A DNA stretch of 64,000 nucleotides from Adineta ricciae (GCA_905250025.1 CAJNOJ010000007.1:620001-684000); one strand, 5' to 3'. Shown: positions 46,292 through 61,000, counted from the stretch's first letter. The notes: generated from the sequence alone by a model not told the origin. Numbers and translations: made by a program.

Positions 46292-49200
46292 ATGCCTGGT
46301 CTTATTCGTTTGAAACAATCAGGTGGACTTGCTCCATTAGAAACGAACAATGGAGTGGCACAGAGTCTCATCTACCGAGATTCTAACGCGCGAGTTACAT
46401 GGGAAGGTGTTGAAACGTACAAACGATGTATTTATCGTAATTGGGTGCCAGGCGAAGAATATACGGAGGTACTAACATTTAAGAATCTGTCTGGAAAAAA
46501 TATCACATTCACCTACGAAGTGCCGAAAACACAATATTTCCGAACGGTTTATCCTCGACGCTTAACATTGAGTCAAGGTAGGTCGATTATGAATACAAGT
46601 GTTCAATGTTTCTTTTAACTATCTTAATTCGATTATAGGCGTGACATTTAGTTTACCAATTCAATTTAGTCCTTTAGAAAAAATTCCTTACGTCGATGAA
46701 CTGGTTGTTTATATTAATCAAACAGCGCGTCGGATCGCTCTTGCTGGCCTTTTACCGCAATATCGTCTAAGTGTTGAACCAAAAGAGATTAACTTTGGTT
46801 ACTGTGCTGTACAAGACGTACAAACTCGTTCATTCAAATTACGTAATACAGGTGATCTAGAAACAAGTATCGAATGGAGTTTCAATGAACCATTCATCAT
46901 TGAACCACGTGAATGTGTCATACCTGTGGGCGGAATGCAAACATTTACTTGTTCATTTCAACCACAATGGGCATTGATCTATGTTGGCACAGCGACATGC
47001 ATCTATGGAAATGATTCTGTGTGTGAACTAAACTTACATGGTACTGGCAAATTTCCTCATATTGTTGTTCAATCTGCTGATGACGGTTGTGACGAGAATA
47101 CTGGCAATATTTTAGTACGTTTTGGAGATATGCCAATGAACGGTTCATTGAAACGTGACCTGATTCTAATTAATCAATCAGCATTTCGTGTGCCGTTTCG
47201 CATAGAATCTCTGCCAGGTGTGGCTAAGTTCGACACAGCTTTTCGTTTTAGTAAAACCGAAGGAGTAGTGGAAGCTGGAAAACAACAAGTGATTGCTGTT
47301 AAATTTCAACCAAAAGCATGCGAGCAGATTTATAAAGACTATTTTAATGTCACTACACAACATGGAAATCTGACAGCAGCTGTAGTCGAGTGCAGTGGAA
47401 AAGCGATAGAAAACGTGGTTGAAATCAATCTTCAAAAGCTCAACTTTGGACAAGTTTTAACAGTAATGACTTGTTTGCGAATTTTCGAATTCGATATTAT
47501 CTTCGAATGTATTTTAGAACAACAAATCAAGTCGAGTTATTGAAATATGGAATCAAAAAGGAGCAACGCCTGCCCGTTTTCAGATCGACACATCTTCAGA
47601 CAGTCCGTTTCAATTCTCCACTCAAAATGGTATTTTACCAGGTGATGGAACAAAACAAACGATTGTCGTTACATTTGCACCTGTACATCCGATGGGCTAC
47701 TACAAAGTTGTTCCGATTCTCATCGAATATCAGTCCCCTATTCTTCTCGAACTAGTTGGTACGTGCCATTCTGATACAGGCAAACCACCCGTACTCAATG
47801 AACGTTATGTATCGAATTTCAAACGGCATATCGCCCGTCATTTAGCATTGTATCCGTTCGAAATGTATAGTGATTATCTACAACGAGGAAAACTAACTTT
47901 AGATGAATACGGTTCACTCGTTGAAGTATCTGATTCGCCAATCAGTAATGATAGTAAAGCAATCAAAGATGAACGGGAATATCTCGTTCTACCCTTATCC
48001 AATCCGTTGAAAGATAATTATTCGTATTGGTTCTCGAATGAAGATAATACCAGATTCGAATACGTGACATTAAGCGAACCGTATTTCATTTTTGACCATT
48101 GCTTATTGGATACTCAGAACGAATGGCAGCAAAGTTTAACTGTTACAAACATCACACGTGGAAAATTAACGCTCGTGTGGCTTTCAACAGATTCGGTCAA
48201 CTTTTCGATATCACCAACCGAAGCAGAAATTCTGCCTCTAAAATCCACAGCATTCCGGATTATATTTCGACCGACAGTCGTTGATACATTCTATACGAAA
48301 CGGTTCGAAGGTTATGTTTCTTACAAAAACCAACGTGATTTTACACTCGTACCTGACTATGGCATCGCATTACCTGTACAACTAGACATCAATTGTATTG
48401 GTGATACACTACGAACGAATCATGAAATTGTTCCATCGTACCAATTTGATCGCGATATTATTATCTTTCCACCAATTGGCGAACAAGCATCAATTTATCA
48501 AACGTTAACATTAACGAATAATGGTACAACTCCATTAATCTATCGTTTTCTTTCGACAGTCGATGAATTCGTCAGTCAGTTCACATTCAAACCATCCAAT
48601 GGTTGTATTAAACAGGGTGACTATGCGATAATAATTGTTCGTTACAAACCTAGCCGTTTTAATTCAAATACTGATATTCAACAAGAACGCATCACTGTTC
48701 GCTTGAATGAACGCGAGAAATTTGATAAAATTCTGCATGTTTTTGCTACACAAGACAAAGCTCGATTGTTCATACCTAACAATGGTAATATTCATGCATT
48801 GACAACGTGTGTTGGCTTGAGTTCGGAAACGCATATTCAATTAAAATCATTAACGCGCTCTCCATTAGAATTCAGTTGGACATTAGATAAAAATATTCCG
48901 TTGATACGTATTGAGCCATCGAATGGTTCGTTTCAACCGTACGAAGAGAAAGATTTTCTTGTTACTTATTCGCCAACTGAAGAGGGCAAGATCTCCATGG
49001 CTGCGAAATTATCCTGTTGGATTGGTGATCGATCTAAGCAAGGTGCCGAAGCATATCATGTGACCATTCACGCGTCGACACGGGAGGGCTTTCTTCGTCC
49101 TAGCGAAGCACACCATGATATCGGTCCAGTTGCATTGGGAACATCAACTACGTATGATCTCTATTTTACCAACGGTGGTGATTGTTTACTTCGTTATCGT

Positions 49201-52067
49201 CTCTATGTCAAACAAACAGTATCAAATAACAGTAAATCGAACGACGAAGATGAAGAATCTATAATCGAATTTCTTTCCGATCGTGATGGACAAGGTGAAA
49301 TTGATGGCAAAGCAAAAGTTTGTGTTCCATGCCGCATCCATCCATTCAGTCGATCAAACTATCAGCTAGATTTTTACTACGATTTACTAAATGACAATAA
49401 TCAAAGTTTAAGCGAGCACAGCCATCATTTGTGTACATTAACTGTACATGGTGTTTATCCACATTTAGCATTTATTGATATTCTTGGCTCACAACAAGCA
49501 GCAACATTGAGCAAAGGTCTACTATCGCAAGCGTTCAACTTAACGAAAATCAATGCTCTATTAGCAAAAGAGCCAACTGCTGAAGAATTGACTTATGCGA
49601 TTAATTCTCATAGTGAACATATGAACGATGTATGCACGAAAAGCAAATCGAAAAATGAACCATCGCCTGTGCCATCCGATGATCAACCAGAAGCCATTGT
49701 TTTCAACTTTAATGCAGCACCCATTGGTTCTCCTTCATCAGAAGTCCATTTACTACTCGAAAATTGCAGTGATCTCGATACAACATGGGCATTCCTGTTT
49801 CCCAAAGATCTTCAAATCGAACTAGAATACTGGTCTCGAACAGGAGAATTTTCTGAAGAAGAATTGAACGATATGAAATTACAAGATAATAAGATATTCA
49901 ATATTACACCAAGAAAAGGTTTTCTGAAGAAAGGTGAAAATGCCACGGTGACAATTTCTTATAAGCATATCTTTGCCGGCCAACATACATTACCAGCTAT
50001 CTTTAAAGTTGGTCGAAGTCGAAAAATTATGCTGAATTTAGTTGGCATCAGTGTCGAGCCTGAAGAAGTTTACATTCAATTTTATTCAACTTTACATCAT
50101 CTGTTACCGGTAGAATTAGGAGCACAAGGAGCACCTGTACAACAATACGAACTATACAATGGTGGAACCGTTCCTATTCATTTCCAGGTAGGACCATTCG
50201 TCTGAGAGATTAAGAGAAATGATAGGTTATTCTTTGTATCTTGTAGGTTGACATGAGTCAATTAGAACAAATTTCTGTTGCAAACTATGGTTTTTGGGTG
50301 CTTGATTGTTTGACACCTGAAGGAATTATAGCTCCTAATAAAAGTTTTATTACTCAATGGGTCTTTAATCCACTCGAAGCACGTGAATATACCTTTAACA
50401 TCAAAATTGATCTGGAAAATTGTGATCCCGCTCGGATCACATTTGTGGGCCACGGTTTCGACAAACGGAATATTCCGCTCGATATCGCCAAATCTCTTGC
50501 AACTCATTTGGAAACAACAAAACAACTGAACTTGAATGAACGTCTGGCATCATTAACAGCTGATCGTATGAACTTTGGTAATTTACCATTATTTACTAAA
50601 CAACGTCATATCACATTTTTGAAAAATCAATCAAACAGAGATGCAATCTCATTTATTTGGCATGTCACAAATCCTGAACAGGTTCGACATATTCGCATAC
50701 AACCAGGTTTGCTATCTCTTCTTTGTTGTACTCATTCATAATCTTTTGTTTCTGTGGGCAGTTCGAGGCAAAATCCAACCACGTCAATCAATGCCCATCA
50801 AAGTTACATTTATGGCGATCGAAGCACCTGCTTTTCATGATATCGATCTCGTGTGTGAAATATATAACGAAACAACCTTGGAACAATACAATCAGGAGGT
50901 GAAGAAATGGGAAGCTGGCATTCAACAGAGATGGGAACATTTGGAAATTGACGATGAAGAATACGAACGATGTTTACGTAGTGGTGTTATTGACGAAAAT
51001 GAAAAAGCACCACCGCCGAGAAGTCGATCGTTACAAGGCTCAACATTGGAAATGTGTCAAACATTGCCGCCAGTGATTGTTAATTATGAACTTGAAGAGA
51101 CCAATCTTGATCGTGCAAGACGTCAACGTGCACTTATGAAAAAACAAATGAATATGCGACCACAGATGCCTGCGCCTGAATTGTTACATTTAGCTTTTAC
51201 AGCACGTACTTTAGTTTATAATGAATATGTCGATCTCTGTAGTGATACGAGTCAATTGGAAAAATTCTTTATCGACACATGTCTAGGTACGAGATTCTGT
51301 TTCTCTTGCAAATTTTATTTGAGCGCAACGATGGTTCTCTTTTAGGTGGTGATTATCAGAATGCAAATCTGAAGAAACGTTCGAAATTGATCGATGAAAA
51401 CGATGCATCCGATGTTGCCAGCGATGATAGATTACTAGTTAAAAATGAAGAAGCTGATTTACTACGAACAACCTTATCTGATTTACTACGAAATCTTCTT
51501 TGTGATCGCGTTTTCGCCGACACATTACCTGAAATGATCGCCGAATCGGTTCCTTTCTTTGCACAATTACAGTTTACTTCGCCATCAAAGACAGATAACG
51601 AACAACGACCTGCTAGTGGATCATCGAAAGACGAAATCAATGTTGTCGAAGGTGAACAGAGTCTGGTTTGGTCAAGTGTTGATCAAGAACAAATACCTAT
51701 GCTTTCAAAAACGCCGCACTCGATTGTATCTCAACCCAAACGTCTTCTCTCAACATCGTCATCGTCCTTATCTGATCTCGAACAAAAGCAAACTTCTGCT
51801 ACATCTCCGCATATATCCTACAATCCTAATGTACGATCGTTAACCGAAGATATTCTGGAAAATACCTTGTGGAATATTTTACAAGAAGCGTACCACAGCG
51901 AATTCAGTTTAACTTCTCGGCCACGTTTAATTGCTTTGCCACCGAAACGTCAATCACCTGTGGTACCACGAGTTCATCTTCAACAAATGGACTCGAATCA
52001 ACCGAATTTCACAGCACCACCACCGACACTCCCTCCTCCTCTCATCATGACCGAAGCGTTCGATTAA
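46292..52067 (+). CDS. CFAP65: cilia- and flagella-associated protein 65
   Basis: Six exons, 46292-46577, 46639-47462, 47518-50187, 50247-50706, 50762-51286 and 51346-52067, add up to 1,828 residues; human CFAP65 has about 1,925. Repeated immunoglobulin-like MSP/ASH-type beta domains run through most of it, for example VEPKEINFGYCAVQDVQTRSF, FQPQWALIYVGTATC and FKPSNGCIKQGDYAIIIVRYKP. A charged helical segment lies near 1560-1600 (YNQEVKKWEAGIQQRWEHL). A C-terminal helical region (LLRTTLSDLLRNLLCDRVFAD) precedes a Pro/Ser-rich tail. CFAP65 is an axonemal central-pair component needed for motile cilia. The largest exon is 2,670 nt; introns are only 55-61 nt. AATAAA lies 83 nt after the stop. 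Confidence 0.93.
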
Positions 52068-52149
52068 CAGTGATTGTATTTAGCAACGTTGCTTTTTCGT
52101 TTTCTTTTCGATTCATTATAAAACTATTCTTTCTTCTTTTTTCGCTTTA

Positions 52150-52155
52150 AATAAA
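52150..52155 (+). terminator. polyadenylation signal AATAAA of CFAP65
   Basis: AATAAA 83 nt after the CFAP65 stop and 22 bp before the stop of the convergent kinase gene, so the two 3' UTRs overlap. Confidence 0.6.
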
Positions 52156-52176
52156 AACAGAAGAAAACTTTTTCTA

Positions 52177-53662
52177 TTAAAACATTCGAAATTCCTCTTC
52201 GTGTAAATTGTGCCTTGATACTCGAATCGGCTCTTCCGCTTGGCTAAGTGATGACGGATCTAATGGATCTTTTTTCGCTGGCTTATCTGATCAATACACG
52301 TAGAAAAAGATCATACGAAAGAAATCAATCAACTCACATGGTACACTATTCGAATTTTCTGTCTGATGATAAATCTTAACGAAATTCACACTATCAAAGA
52401 ACGGATGATTTTGAATGTCTTTATTTCCATTGGCCATGCACCCAAGTCGCGTACTAACATCAATAACGAGAATTTTCTTGATTAGATCAGCTAACTCATT
52501 CGAAAATGATGATGGACACGTATAACGCTGATTGACAATTGCTCTTTTGGGTGTAAATACATTCACATTCGCACGCGAAAGTGAAAAGATCGTTGGAGAC
52601 TTACTCATATAATTGAATATGATCCTTTCCAGAGAAGGGTGGTTGACCGGCAGCCATTTCATAACAGAGAACTGCGAATGTCCACCTTAAATCGAATAAT
52701 CAGAGCAGATCGGAACGATTTTCGTTGATATTGCATACCAATCGACTGACTTCCCGTAACCTTTGTGTTTAATTATTTCCGGCTATCGAAAAGAGTGATA
52801 ATCACACTTTTATTCTCGAATAGAGAGGTCGTTGCTTTACTGGCAAGTAATCCGGTGTACCACATAGTGTGTACGTTCGGCCAGGAACATGTTTAGCAAA
52901 ACCGAAGTCTGTCACTTTCAGATACCCATTGTCTGCTATCAAGATGTTTTCTGGTCTAAAAGAAACTCACTCATCGAACTTATCGACATTCTAATCAGTT
53001 TACTTCAAATCACGATATCTAAAACAGAGAAAACATGAAATTTCAATGTTTGAAAACAACGGCATAAATACTTACAGTACATCAAAATGATGTAAATATT
53101 CAAAGACAAGAAATATTTGAGCAGCATAAAATTTGACATGTTTTTCATTGAACTTTCCCGTATGTCTCAAATAAGTAAATAAATCACCGCCTAAATTAAA
53201 GCGCATCGAGTTCATCTGTTTGAAATTCCTCTGCTGATCTCTACCACTGATGTATTCCAACGACAAGTAGATAAATGAATTATCTTTAAACGAGAAAAAA
53301 TATCGAACTGTATTTGGATGTTGTAAACAATACAACACTCGACGTTCATTCAATGTATGATCCAGTTGTTTATACCGAACTAATTTTCGTTTGTCCATAA
53401 TCTTAATCGCATAGAATTTATTTCCCTCCATTTTGTTATGACTGTCCATTTTCAGTAATGCCAATACAACTCGACCGAACGAGCCTCGGCCAAGTGTACG
53501 AATTAATTGAAATTTATCCAACGACAACGTAGCATCACACGGTGATACACGAGACCAACGTTGTTTGAAATGATCGGTTAGTTCTGTATCTTCATTTGCA
53601 CTGGCATAGGAAATATATTGATAGAGTTCATTTTTGGCACCACGAACTAATGATGAGGACAT
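52177..53662 (-). CDS. AGC-family protein kinase, PKA catalytic/PRKX-like
   Basis: Eight exons, 53662-53245, 53190-53076, 53018-53004, 52955-52841, 52782-52739, 52685-52605, 52543-52338 and 52286-52177, add up to 367 residues. Motifs: glycine loop LGRGSFGRV near 58, VAIK-type lysine (FYAIK) near 87, catalytic loop YRDLKPEN, DFG in VTDFGFAK, activation-loop TLCGTPDYL with the PDK1-site Thr, and the C-terminal hydrophobic motif EEEFRMF as the final residues. Length and tail match PKA-C or PRKX rather than AKT or PKC. The APE motif reads PPE. YRD instead of HRD is normal for PKA. The catalytic-loop residues come from a 15-nt exon. A 54-nt stop-free intron (53244-53191) interrupts EYISGGDLF; reading it as coding would insert 18 residues. 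The 3' end overlaps that of CFAP65. Confidence 0.9.
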
Positions 53663-55052
53663 TCGCAAAACAATTTAATTCAAAAAAAGATTCATTCATC
53701 GAGATAATACGAATTTCGTAGATAGACCGGGCGCCTTTTTCGATCCGATTTGACTCATCAGATATGTTTAGATGCACTTGAAAATTCTAGTGCATATAAA
53801 CAATTGAAGAGCAAAGCTTGTCCTGAAGTATTTAAACACTTTGAACAATATGAGTGTCTTTGTAAGATAAAATAAATAACTGCATGCTCATTGTTTCGCT
53901 GATTTAAATCTTTTTCAATCAGAACTTCATTGGCACAAATTTTTATTGACAGTCTAATTGAACTTGAGCAAAAAATAACATTTTTCAAGACATGTGGATG
54001 CTCAACAAGAAAAGTTTTCAGCTAAGTTAGATCGAAAATCGCTTGACATTTTTTCATTAGCACCAAAGTCAATCAAAAGCGTAAATGTGATCGACAAGAA
54101 TCTTTACAAGACATTATCTAGAAGCCTGTTATACAAATTATTTTATCCGAGAGAGTTCTGTGCGAATCGGAGAAATTGTGATGAAGAGATGAACAACCTT
54201 CACAATTCCTCTTACTATTTGTCAAGTGAAGCTGAATAAAGTTACCTAATCTTATTGATTCACTATTGGCACAGTTCAATTGAAAAAAGTGATTTGCGAC
54301 AGAACATATCACATTCTCTAAGATTTCTTCTCTGCCATTCATGTTCTGCTATCATTTGCAGAAGTTTCTCTTTCGAATCTTTCATTTATTAATGATAACT
54401 TCTTATCATCATCTCTATTCCCTTTTTCTCTTCGTTAAAATGTGTTGTTCTCACCCTACTTGTTCTCTTTTTAAAACACTAATTTGGCTTTTTTTGCGTA
54501 CTTCAATGACAGCACGCAGTATCGGAAAGTTTCAAATTTCTTTGCAACGTCTACAACTCCAATCAACAAGTACAATCCTATTTCTTTTTCTTGTGTCCTC
54601 GATTCCCATTCACTAATCTACACTCACTATTTTAAAACGTTTTCATGAACAATCTCCTGCTAATGTTAAGTTTTTTTTATCAACAAATTAAACTACACTA
54701 ACAATAATGACGTGTTACTAAAGAAACAATAAAAGATGTTTATTGGAAACGAAAACGACCCAAGATAACAGTATATATTTCCTCTTCTCATTTTCTCTTT
54801 TCACTAGATCAGAATACAATCAGTTGAATTTCACACGCACACTTATATATATACATAACCTCAAGTCTTCTGCTTCCATAGTAAAACGAACAACAGTTAC
54901 AAATCAAATGCTATGATCAGTTTACGTTGTGTTAGACCAACATCAGAATGAAAGAATAAGAAAAAAAGTAAACGAAGGTAGCAAGAATACATCATCAAGA
55001 ATAGGTCAAGACGTTTAGTGGAAGAGACAATTGAATAAGCACATAGTTCGTA
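53663..55052. other. 1.4-kb intergenic stretch, no gene called
   Basis: Divergent promoters of the kinase and the mucin-like gene presumably lie here. Open frames at 53758-53988 (-) and 53994-54239 (+) have less biased composition than most noise, but no recognised family or splice partners. Confidence 0.4.
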
Positions 55053-58000
55053 ATGAGACGAACAAATCGCGTCGAACCGGTCAACGCCGGTAATGATGCA
55101 AATGATTTAGCACGAGCAACCATGACGACAACAACACGCATGGAATTTGTTCGACGAGTTCAAGTACTTCCAATGGTACGTAAACGTAAACACTCGATCT
55201 TAAGTCTTAAATTTAATTGTTGCATGTCGACGAGGATTTTCTTCTTCTTACTCATTTTCAACTGATTATGCGGAAGAGAAGGATCGAATAAAAAGGAAAA
55301 GAAAAGATTGACTACTAGTAGTTGAACAAGTAATCATATTGGAAATTTGCTCTTCATAAACAAGTATTTTTACAGGAACAAGCAGTTGCTCAATTGCATG
55401 GCGATCTGAATCAATCACTTGCCGGCGAAGCAACGATCTCGCCTAGGATTTGGACTGGAATGCAGCGTCCCGCAACACCCATAGCTATCAGGTATTGCCT
55501 TACATTGAAATTACCGAAAAACAAGTCATTGACTGAGTTTTCATTATGAAAGAGGTACTCGTCGAGCAATCTGGGTTATCGGTTGTCTATTTATTACAGT
55601 TGGTCTACTTGCTCTTTTTGCTTTAATTGTCGGTTTAACGATTGCCTTTGGGAGTTTGTAGTTTTTAATCAAAGATTTCAGTCAAGTAATTGCTTTTCTT
55701 CATTTTTATAGCAACGAATGCAATCGGCGAAAGTGGCATCGAAAGTTTGTACACTTTTCTCTATTCGGATACCGAATGAATAATTGTACATTATTGTATA
55801 TATTAGGATATGATGTCGGTGATTTACACTACGGAGTCGACAATGTGGATAGTGAGAAATTTCCATCCAACACATATCTGTCTAATGATAATAAAATTGC
55901 GGTTCAAAAATATGTTTGTCAATTCAAGTTAGATAGTTATACTGAATGTAGATCATTTCTTTTAGTTTGCAGATCAATTTATCAATGAGTCTGGCTATCG
56001 CGGTCTTTTTATCGATGGAGTACTTGTGCAACAACAATCTGGAAGTAGTCGACGACGAAGGTAAATCTTTCGGATGACTCATTAAAAATTCCAATTTCTT
56101 GCTTGTCTAATTAAGAGATGCATCGTGCGATGCCATTTTTGTTGTTCGAAATATTCAGGTATATTTCGATTATTGTTCGACGTGTGCTGGTTCGCGCAAT
56201 CTGGCCTTACGTCGTGCACTTTCAAATATAACGGCCTTTCAGCAACCTCTGGAACTACTATTGAACAGTGCTGGTCAAGCGAAAGTGGCAACAGAAATCT
56301 GTTCTGTCCCAACGATGTCTCGTTTAAGTAAGCTTCGTTATTACAGAGGATTTGGAAGCCGGAGTAACATATCGTATTGTTTACATTCAGTTATACCAGT
56401 ACAATTAAGTATATTACAAGCTGAAAGGATCAATTCAAGTCTCATACATACTACTACTACTACATACTCTCCCACAACTGTAACACAAACGACTTCTTCC
56501 ACCTACACTTCAAGTATACGACGATCGTCTGGTCGTTCGACAAGTGTATTAACATCGCGAGGTGTTACTACGCAAAAAGTAACGTCGATGAGAAAAATAA
56601 CAACGACAACGACAACGACTACTGTCGCACCGATTGAAACAACAATGGCTGATGATACTACGACAGGTATACATACAGTAACATCAGCAGGAGTAACCGA
56701 TTCTATATTAACGACGGAATCGACAGTTACCGAAAGAGTGACCATGCAACAAACAGATGTACCTACGACACGGAGTGAAATCGACACGACAACAGCAGAG
56801 CAATCGGATGATGTAGTAACAACTGAAGAAGTAGAGTCTACATCACCATCATCGTCATCGTCGTCGACTGAAGGACCTGAAGATTCTACATATACGATGG
56901 AATTAACGTCGTTCTCAACGGATACTGCAACAGTCGATACAGATACAACGTCAGCGTATGAAGAGATGATTTCAACATCTACTCTTGACCTCGTGAAAAA
57001 TATCACAACCACTGATGAAACTGTAACGACTTCTATTGATAATTCTACTGAAATGACTGATACTACGACGCTCGATTTATCAACAGTAAACGATACTACA
57101 ACAGAATCTGATTCACTCGAAACGACAACTAATATCGCACAAACAGATTTGGAGACGAATTCAACACTGGAAATGCTATCAACCACTGTTTTTGATGACA
57201 ACTCGACAACGTACGAAGACGTCACTGACCTAACAACGGAAATGGAATCTAGTACAATATATAGTTACACAGAAGAAACAACGTCCCTACCTGAACATGT
57301 TCCAACGACCATGAAACCGACGACTAGTTATTCGCGTTTAACATCTAAGAAGATTGTACCATATAAACCATCATTGTCTACTAGTGGTAGACGATATACA
57401 TCAGCCCAACAAACGACTCCATCTGCAATTACGATGTCATCGGGAAAACCAGGCCGCACACGAAAACAAACATACTATTCCACACTCTTTACTTCGCCTA
57501 TGATAACATCTACAAATACCTATCGACTAACAACGGATAAACGACGTGGACGTCTGACTACTGCTAGTGCTTCGATTACATCAGCGAAAGCAGGACGTAC
57601 ACAGAAGCAGACATACTATTCAACAGCAACTACATCAGTCACTGCACCGTCTACGAACACCTATCGACCGACAGTAGATAAACGACAGGGACGTCTGACT
57701 ACAGTTGCAACTCCAGTAACATCAATTAAACCAGGCCGTACACAGAAGCAAACGTACTACTCAGCACTTCTTACCTCACCGGCTATAACATCTGCAAATA
57801 CTTATCGACAAACAACGGATAAACGACGTGGACGTCTCACTACTGCTGGTGCTTCGATTACATCAGCAAAAGCAGGACGTACACCAAAACAAACATACTA
57901 CTCAACACTCTTTACTTCACCTATTGTAACATCTACAATCAATTACCAGTCGACGACTAACAAACGACGAGGACGTTGGACAACTGCGAAGACCTCATTC

Positions 58001-61000
58001 GCAACCACCGGCCAAACAAGTGAGTTTTTTATATGAAGCTTTTTACCACAAGACTCGATATTTTCATACTAGATACTCGAGTTTACACGACGGTGACACT
58101 TCCAGTGACTACAGCAACTCGGCAACGCGGTCGATCCAAAGCTACAATCGGCACATCGAAACAAACAAGTACGAATATCTTTGACTTAAAACTATACGAA
58201 TCTTTATTTGTCTCTAGCCTACTATCCAACAACGATGACTACAACCTATAAAACAACAGTTCTGCCGACAACTACTACAACTCAAGATTACACATCCATA
58301 GCAAGTACAGAAATAATAGTTACGGGTATGTTCTTTTTGCAAATATTACTCTCTTTTATACGGTTGATCTATTTTTAGATTCAACGTCTGCAACAGGTAC
58401 AAATACGGAACTACCGATTGATCTTGAGCAAACATCGACCGCATCAAATGAAGAACTTAGTACTGAATCATTATCGTTAGAAGATTTAGCATCTACAGAT
58501 GGAACGTATACAACAACTCCAAAAATCAGCACAACAACCACAAAGATCGTAAGTACTTCTGGCATGATAAACACGCTTAGTTTGCTTGATAACACAACTG
58601 AAGAACAACGCTTGCATTCATTAATCTTTACTACTACTACTACTACTACTATATCATTCACAAATGCTTACATAGAAAGTAGTTCTATCACTTCTGCGTC
58701 TACAGCTGATGTATCGAGAAGATCAACAGAACTATTGAATACATTATTTGACATATCCGCATCAACAGTACGTTCAAGTAAAATATCAACTGAAGATCAT
58801 TCGTCTTACTCAAATTCAGAACTGTATGAACGCCCAACAGCTTTCACAGCCGTCAACAGTGAGAATGATCAAAACTCTGTAACTGCATCACATACCATCA
58901 TACAGTCGACTACGGAATCATTATTTTTTGCTGATCCATCAACTACCGGAACATCGAGTACGTCACTACAATCGTCGACAATGGCGTACAGTGCATCTCA
59001 TTCATCAACTGGAATTGTTTCTCTGGCTAGTAGTGAATCCTCAGCGCAGAAATCATCAACCAGTACTATTTCGGCCATTGAAACGAATACAGTTCCAGTA
59101 AATAGTATCTCTCGCTCAGACTTATTTACGTATGAATTTGAGACAACTACCGATCTAATAACTAACTCACATTTATTAACACATATTACTAATGCTGTTA
59201 TCAATGATTATGCTTCTCTTACAACTAACATCGATCAAACATCATCTTCGACAATTCACTCATTGACATCGGACATATTTCAGGATAAACAAACTACTGG
59301 TCAGATATCCACAGCTTCTTTGACGACAGTAGATTCTAGTAAAAGCTCTCCACCGACATCACCACCAACGAACGACGTTCATCTTGAAACCAATATAATT
59401 ACGACCGATGGTTATCATCTGGATTCTATAAGCACACAGTCTATCTCAGAAACATCTAAAGATCTCACCGTTGACAATGATTTGCCCACAGTTGTTGAGC
59501 AGCATTCAACTCCAGCCCATCATTCGTCATCATCCAACATAGAAAATTCAGATAAAATGACAACCGGCAACAACTATCCAACGGTGTCGGAGAGAACTAT
59601 CGAAAATTCGAATACCAATACAATGAAAGCAGTGGAACAAACAAGTGACATAATCCTGACTACCATAAACATCGACGATAATTTTCTCATATCAGATACA
59701 TCTTTAGTATCAGTGTCCACAGATCGTTCCATTCAGGCGAGTGTACTGGCCACATCGTCAGCAATTTCATCAATTACTACACCTCTAACTAACGACATTG
59801 ACAATATTCCGCATACAACGGTGACGGATACATCTCGTAATACGTCTATCGTGCCTGACGACTCAAAAACCGACTTAACTACCGCAGATAATACCATTGC
59901 CACTTCGCCCACATCTCTTTTTCCGTCTACCAATCTACCGAATGACTCCAGTTCAAAAGAATCGTCCACCGTCTATATTGATGCTATAACGTCTAAGGCA
60001 AATAATGACATATCCACTGCCACCATGATTATAACCACCGCGAATGAGGCTTCCACGCCTACCAAGAAATCCTCTTCCGTCGATGCTACCACTGGTACAG
60101 CAGAATCCATAATCAATCATTCAGTCACTGCCGTTCCAACCGACGCTGATGCCGCTTTAATGACAACTGTCGATAGTAGCGCCAAAACTTCACCACTATC
60201 TCGCCCTCAATCAACTGACTCACAAGATGAAGCCACTTCCACTGAAACATCCAGTTTAACTACCAACACAAGTACAGTATTCAACGAAATCAATCCAATC
60301 CCGTTTTCTACTATAGAAGAAAACGGTATTCAATCATCTACCGCTCATGTTGACGATGCAACAGCCATCAACGACGCTTCATCACACCACGAGAAACTAT
60401 TTTCCACCGATTCTACTGTCCTGTCGGTAAAATCGACAACGCACTCTTCTTCCACTTCAACTGCTACTGACCATGAGAATATTGCAGTAACAACTGACTT
60501 CAAGTCTACCGATCTGTCCAATATGTCAAGTTCAACTCAACCATCTACTATAACTCCAAGTACCACTGAAGCTACTTCAACCACAAGAGAACATACCACC
60601 ACACCATCATCTACCATTCACATCCAGGATGTAACCACGCAAAAAGAGGCTACCTCACTCCATGGAGAATCATCCTCGAGGGGTTCTACCGTTATCGTAG
60701 TACAATCGACGACAGAACTCTCTCCTATTTCATATTTAACTGACGCCAAGGGCGCTATGTTGAGAACTATGGATATTAGAAGTACCAGTGCAGTCACAAC
60801 TAATTCAGAATCCACCGATTTATTCATCACAACTCGAACTGATATCGGAACATCCAGTGAAGCTGCTTCAGCCACACCATCAACCACAGACGAAAGCAGC
60901 GCTATTCGATCATCTACCGCTCATGCTCACGACACTACATCCAGGAACGACGGTTCATCCCACCCCGAGAAAATCTTTTCTACTGATTCCACTGTTGTAC

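Noticed and set aside
53758-54239. Two opposed 75-80 codon frames between the kinase and mucin-like genes
   Set aside because: No family resemblance, no splice partners and no clear start context.
56503-57225. 240-codon minus-strand frame
   Set aside because: Antisense shadow of the Thr-rich mucin exon; composition is almost only Val, Ser and Asp.
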